Source: Ignavibacteriota bacterium
GTDB lineage: Bacteria > Bacteroidota > Ignavibacteria > Ignavibacteriales > Melioribacteraceae
Length of the DNA: 64,000 bases
Assembly (NCBI GenBank): GCA_002746605.1
Contig: PDPT01000036.1
Span: forward strand, 62,001 to 126,000
Direction: 5' to 3'
Shown: positions 61,581 to 64,000 of the stretch, piece after piece
How positions within the stretch are numbered: the first letter of the stretch is position 1
How the letters are laid out: each line of letters starts with the position of its first letter
Translations under genes and position numbers: made by a program
The notes under the pieces: generated by a model
What the model was told of the DNA's origin: nothing
Databases searched by the model: none
The model's input: only the letters and a program-made list of their open reading frames with translations

Positions 61581-64000
61581 TTATTGTGGGATGGTAAAGT
61601 AAAATTTACTTCCTACATCAGGTGTACTTTCTACCCAAATTTTTCCTTTATGTATATCAACAAATTCTTTAGTAATTATTAAACCTATTCCGGAACCTTT
61701 TTCTTTATTAGTACCTTTAGTAGTAACGTGTTCTTCAATTTTAAATAATTTGTTTTTTATTTCTTCGGTCATACCAACGCCATTATCTTCTATCGTAAAT
61801 AATAAATGATCCGATTTTTCTTCAACTGAAACTGAAATTATTCCGTTTGCTTTAGTAAATTTTATTGAATTAGATATCAAATTACGCAGAATAGTATCTA
61901 ACATAAATTTATCTGCGTTTATAGTTATGTCGGTTTCAATTAAGTTTTCTAGTTTTATTTGTTTTCTTGCAGCATTAACCTGAAATAATGCTATTACGTC
62001 GTTAATTAAGCTATTTAAATCAAAATGTATCTGATTAAATTCAATTCTACCGGTCTGAATTTTTGACCATTTAAGTAGATTTTCTAATAAATTTTGTAAA
62101 TTTTTTGAAGATTTATAAATATTTGTTACAAAGTCTTTAATTTCATCATTGGATAGTCGTTCTAAATCTTCCAGCATTACTTCCGCAAAACCTATAATTG
62201 AAGAAAATGGACTTCTTAAATCATGCGAAATAATAGAGAAAAATTTATCTTTATTGGCATTAAGTTCTTTTAGTTTAGCTTCTGACTTAGATAATTTTTC
62301 ATTAACAGTAGTTAGTTCATTTGCGTTTTCTTCTACCATTTGTTTGCTGATTTGTAATTCTTCGATATATCTATTGAGTTCTTCTTCGGCTTCTAATTGC
62401 TCTGTAATATCATGAAATGCAATGACTGCTCCTGTGATAATTCCGTTTCTATTAATTGGAGAAACTACATATGAAACCGGAATATTATTTCCATCTTTTT
62501 TAACAAAATAATCAACTGGTACTCTTACAACTTCGCCTTTCTTAAAAATTCCTTTTATTGGACATTTTGTACAACTTTTAGAGGCTCTATTTAAAATATT
62601 GAGTGTAGATTTATTTTCTAATTCATCAAAAGTATAACCTAATAAATTTTCAAATTCAGGATTTGCAAATTGTAATTTAAATTCATCATCAATTAAGAAA
62701 ATTCCATCACCTACAACTGAAGTAATTTCATTCAATAATGTTTCGCTTTCAAGGTATTTAGTTTCAATTTCTTTTCTATCTGTAATATCCGAACCAACTC
62801 CTAACATGCCCAATAGTTTTCCTTCACTGGAAAATCTTGGAACAATATCTGCCAGTATCCATCTATATTCATTTTCTAAATTCTTTATTCTAAGTTCACA
62901 ACTGACTTGCTTGTTCTTTTTAATTGCTGAAAGCATATTATGTTTGAAAAAATCATAATCATCTGGATGTAAAGCTGAACTTAAATTATTTCCTCCGACA
63001 AATTCATAGGATTTTTTATTTGCATAAAGTAAATTAATATTTTGATCGGTTAACCAAACCATGATAGGTAGATTTTCTGCTACTGAGTGAAATTTGGATT
63101 CACTTTCTCTTAGTTGAGATACGATAGTTTGTTTTTCGGTTACATCAGTTACAGAAACAACAGTATAGCCTTCTTTATGGAAACCAAGTTTGGATGAAGT
63201 TAATTCTACATTAATTTTTTCATTCTTCTTTGTGTAAAAAATGGTTTCTCTTTTTCCTGAACTATATTCAGTTGCTAGTTGCGATAATTCCTCATTATTT
63301 TTTTCTAAATCTCTTAGGTTCAAGTTTAATATTTCATCTTCAGAATAACCTAATTTCTTTTGAAACGTTTTACTGGAATATTTTATGTTTCCTTCTTTGT
63401 CGTGCCAAAAAATTAAAAATGTACAATCCGAAATATCTTTTTTTAGATAATTTAATTTTAATTCAAGTTTTTTTCTAAGTGAGATATCTTGTAGAGTTCC
63501 AACAATTCTAAGCGGTTTATTATCTTCGTTTCTAGAGACAATTTTTCCATTATCACTAATCCATTTTTTGCCTTTTGAAGTATTTATCTTATATTCTATA
63601 TTATACTCCGAATTGATTTCGTCTAAATAATTTTTAAATGAAGTCTTAACATCTTCCAAATTATCTTCAGCAATTATTTTATACCATTCTTCGAGTGTAA
63701 AACCTTCAACTTTGTTAGTTAATCCCAAAGTTTCGAAAATGTTTGAGGTAAAAACTATTTTGTTCTTTTCTACGTCAAAATCCCAAATAACTTCTCTCAA
63801 GTTATCATAGATTGAAGTAATTTGTTCATTTGTATTTGTAACTTCTTTTGTAGTTTCTTCTTTTTGATTTTTAGATTTGTTTAGTTCTTTGTTTTCTCTT
63901 AAAAGAGTTTCGTAACAATGTTTTAATGTATCTTCTTTTGCGACAAGTTGTACATAATCAACTTTATCTTTATCATAAATTGGTTTTAGATCTATTCGGT
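61581..64000 (-). CDS. Multi-PAS sensor histidine kinase, N-terminus beyond the window
   Basis: The minus-strand frame is open to the window end, so at least 806 residues are seen and the start is missing; the TTG at 63800 is not a convincing start. At the upstream end a charged, probably coiled-coil stretch (KHCYETLLRENKELNK) leads into about four PAS domains (IFETLGL, FQKKLGYSEDEIL, NKKSYEFVGG, FENLLGYTFDELE). The last carries CTKCP. A coiled coil precedes the HisKA domain with the phospho-accepting His in FSIISHDLRSPFSS (codon 62223-62225). HATPase boxes: LRNLISNSIKF, IEDNGVGM, KGSGIGLIITKEF. No transmembrane segment in the visible part, so it may be cytoplasmic. No response regulator is adjacent. 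Confidence 0.9.
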   Translation of the reverse strand, partial: RIDLKPIYDKDKVDYVQLVAKEDTLKHCYETLLRENKELNKSKNQKEETTKEVTNTNEQITSIYDNLREVIWDFDVEKNKIVFTSNIFETLGLTNKVEGFTLEEWYKIIAEDNLEDVKTSFKNYLDEINSEYNIEYKINTSKGKKWISDNGKIVSRNEDNKPLRIVGTLQDISLRKKLELKLNYLKKDISDCTFLIFWHDKEGNIKYSSKTFQKKLGYSEDEILNLNLRDLEKNNEELSQLATEYSSGKRETIFYTKKNEKINVELTSSKLGFHKEGYTVVSVTDVTEKQTIVSQLRESESKFHSVAENLPIMVWLTDQNINLLYANKKSYEFVGGNNLSSALHPDDYDFFKHNMLSAIKKNKQVSCELRIKNLENEYRWILADIVPRFSSEGKLLGMLGVGSDITDRKEIETKYLESETLLNEITSVVGDGIFLIDDEFKLQFANPEFENLLGYTFDELENKSTLNILNRASKSCTKCPIKGIFKKGEVVRVPVDYFVKKDGNNIPVSYVVSPINRNGIITGAVIAFHDITEQLEAEEELNRYIEELQISKQMVEENANELTTVNEKLSKSEAKLKELNANKDKFFSIISHDLRSPFSSIIGFAEVMLEDLERLSNDEIKDFVTNIYKSSKNLQNLLENLLKWSKIQTGRIEFNQIHFDLNSLINDVIALFQVNAARKQIKLENLIETDITINADKFMLDTILRNLISNSIKFTKANGIISVSVEEKSDHLLFTIEDNGVGMTEEIKNKLFKIEEHVTTKGTNKEKGSGIGLIITKEFVDIHKGKIWVESTPDVGSKFYFTIPQ

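Noticed and set aside
1..64000. CRISPR array, insertion sequence, prophage or att site
   Set aside because: No regularly spaced repeats, no transposase or integrase, no phage genes, and the tRNAs show no duplicated 3' ends.

Overview
The window is 64 kb of an AT-rich (by eye about 30% G+C) bacterial chromosome with ordinary housekeeping content. The best guess for the source is the Ignavibacteria, in the Bacteroidota/Chlorobiota group. This rests on type IX secretion genes (porU, porV), secreted proteins ending in type-A sorting domains with YPNP/WPNP motifs, a DUF5683 protein, a bacterial deoxyhypusine-synthase homologue and bacterial-microcompartment shell genes. It is an inference from gene content, not a measured phylogeny. 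No phage, plasmid, transposon or CRISPR array was seen.

Layout. 0.2-12.3 kb: a surface/secretion cluster with porU, porV, an M6-like secreted protein whose zinc motif is lost, a protease/beta-propeller/outer-membrane-barrel fusion and a DUF5683 membrane protein. 12.3-19.3 kb, same strand with short gaps or overlaps: der, a CoA-disulfide-reductase-like flavoprotein, upp, a TPR-like exported protein, a bifunctional rel and ruvX. 19.4-20.3 kb: two BMC-H shell genes behind a sigma70-like promoter and closed by a terminator, with no encapsulated enzymes nearby. 20.4-23.5 kb: YbbR protein, tmk and a C-terminal processing protease. 23.6-24.1 kb: four tRNAs (Pro, Arg, His, Glu) and a strong terminator. 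24.1-27.2 kb: PlsC-like acyltransferase, LD-carboxypeptidase and a HydE/BioB-like radical SAM protein. 27.7-33.7 kb: a five-gene TolC/MacA/MacB-type export operon.

33.9-38.7 kb is mostly minus strand: deoxyhypusine-synthase homologue, a plus-strand DUF4412 protein, trxB, queG, a Rieske protein and an HU protein with a basic tail. 39.2-43.2 kb: rhomboid protease, a small lipoprotein and recQ. 43.3-47.3 kb: two back-to-back ABC-2 exporter cassettes. 47.5-50.5 kb: hbd, ackA and an atypical SDR. 50.6-59.0 kb: AlkD-like protein, era, EamA transporter, acylphosphatase, ispF, DedA protein, lnt, a GxxExxY pseudogene, threonine aldolase, a thioesterase and a DEDD exonuclease. 59.1-64.0 kb: etfBA (minus), tRNA-Asp, a stand-alone CBM48 protein and a multi-PAS histidine kinase running off the window end.

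How the genes fit together. PorU and PorV are core parts of the T9SS attachment machinery, and the next two genes encode exported proteins, one with a T9SS sorting domain. hbd, ackA and etfAB fit acyl-CoA and acetate metabolism. queG modifies tRNAs with GUN anticodons, two of which (His GTG, Asp GTC) are encoded here. Nothing seen amounts to a clearly new defence or mobile system. The least explained items are the orphan BMC pair with a SAP-like tail, the protease-propeller-barrel protein, the dead M6 protein, the deoxyhypusine-synthase homologue and a decayed GxxExxY gene.
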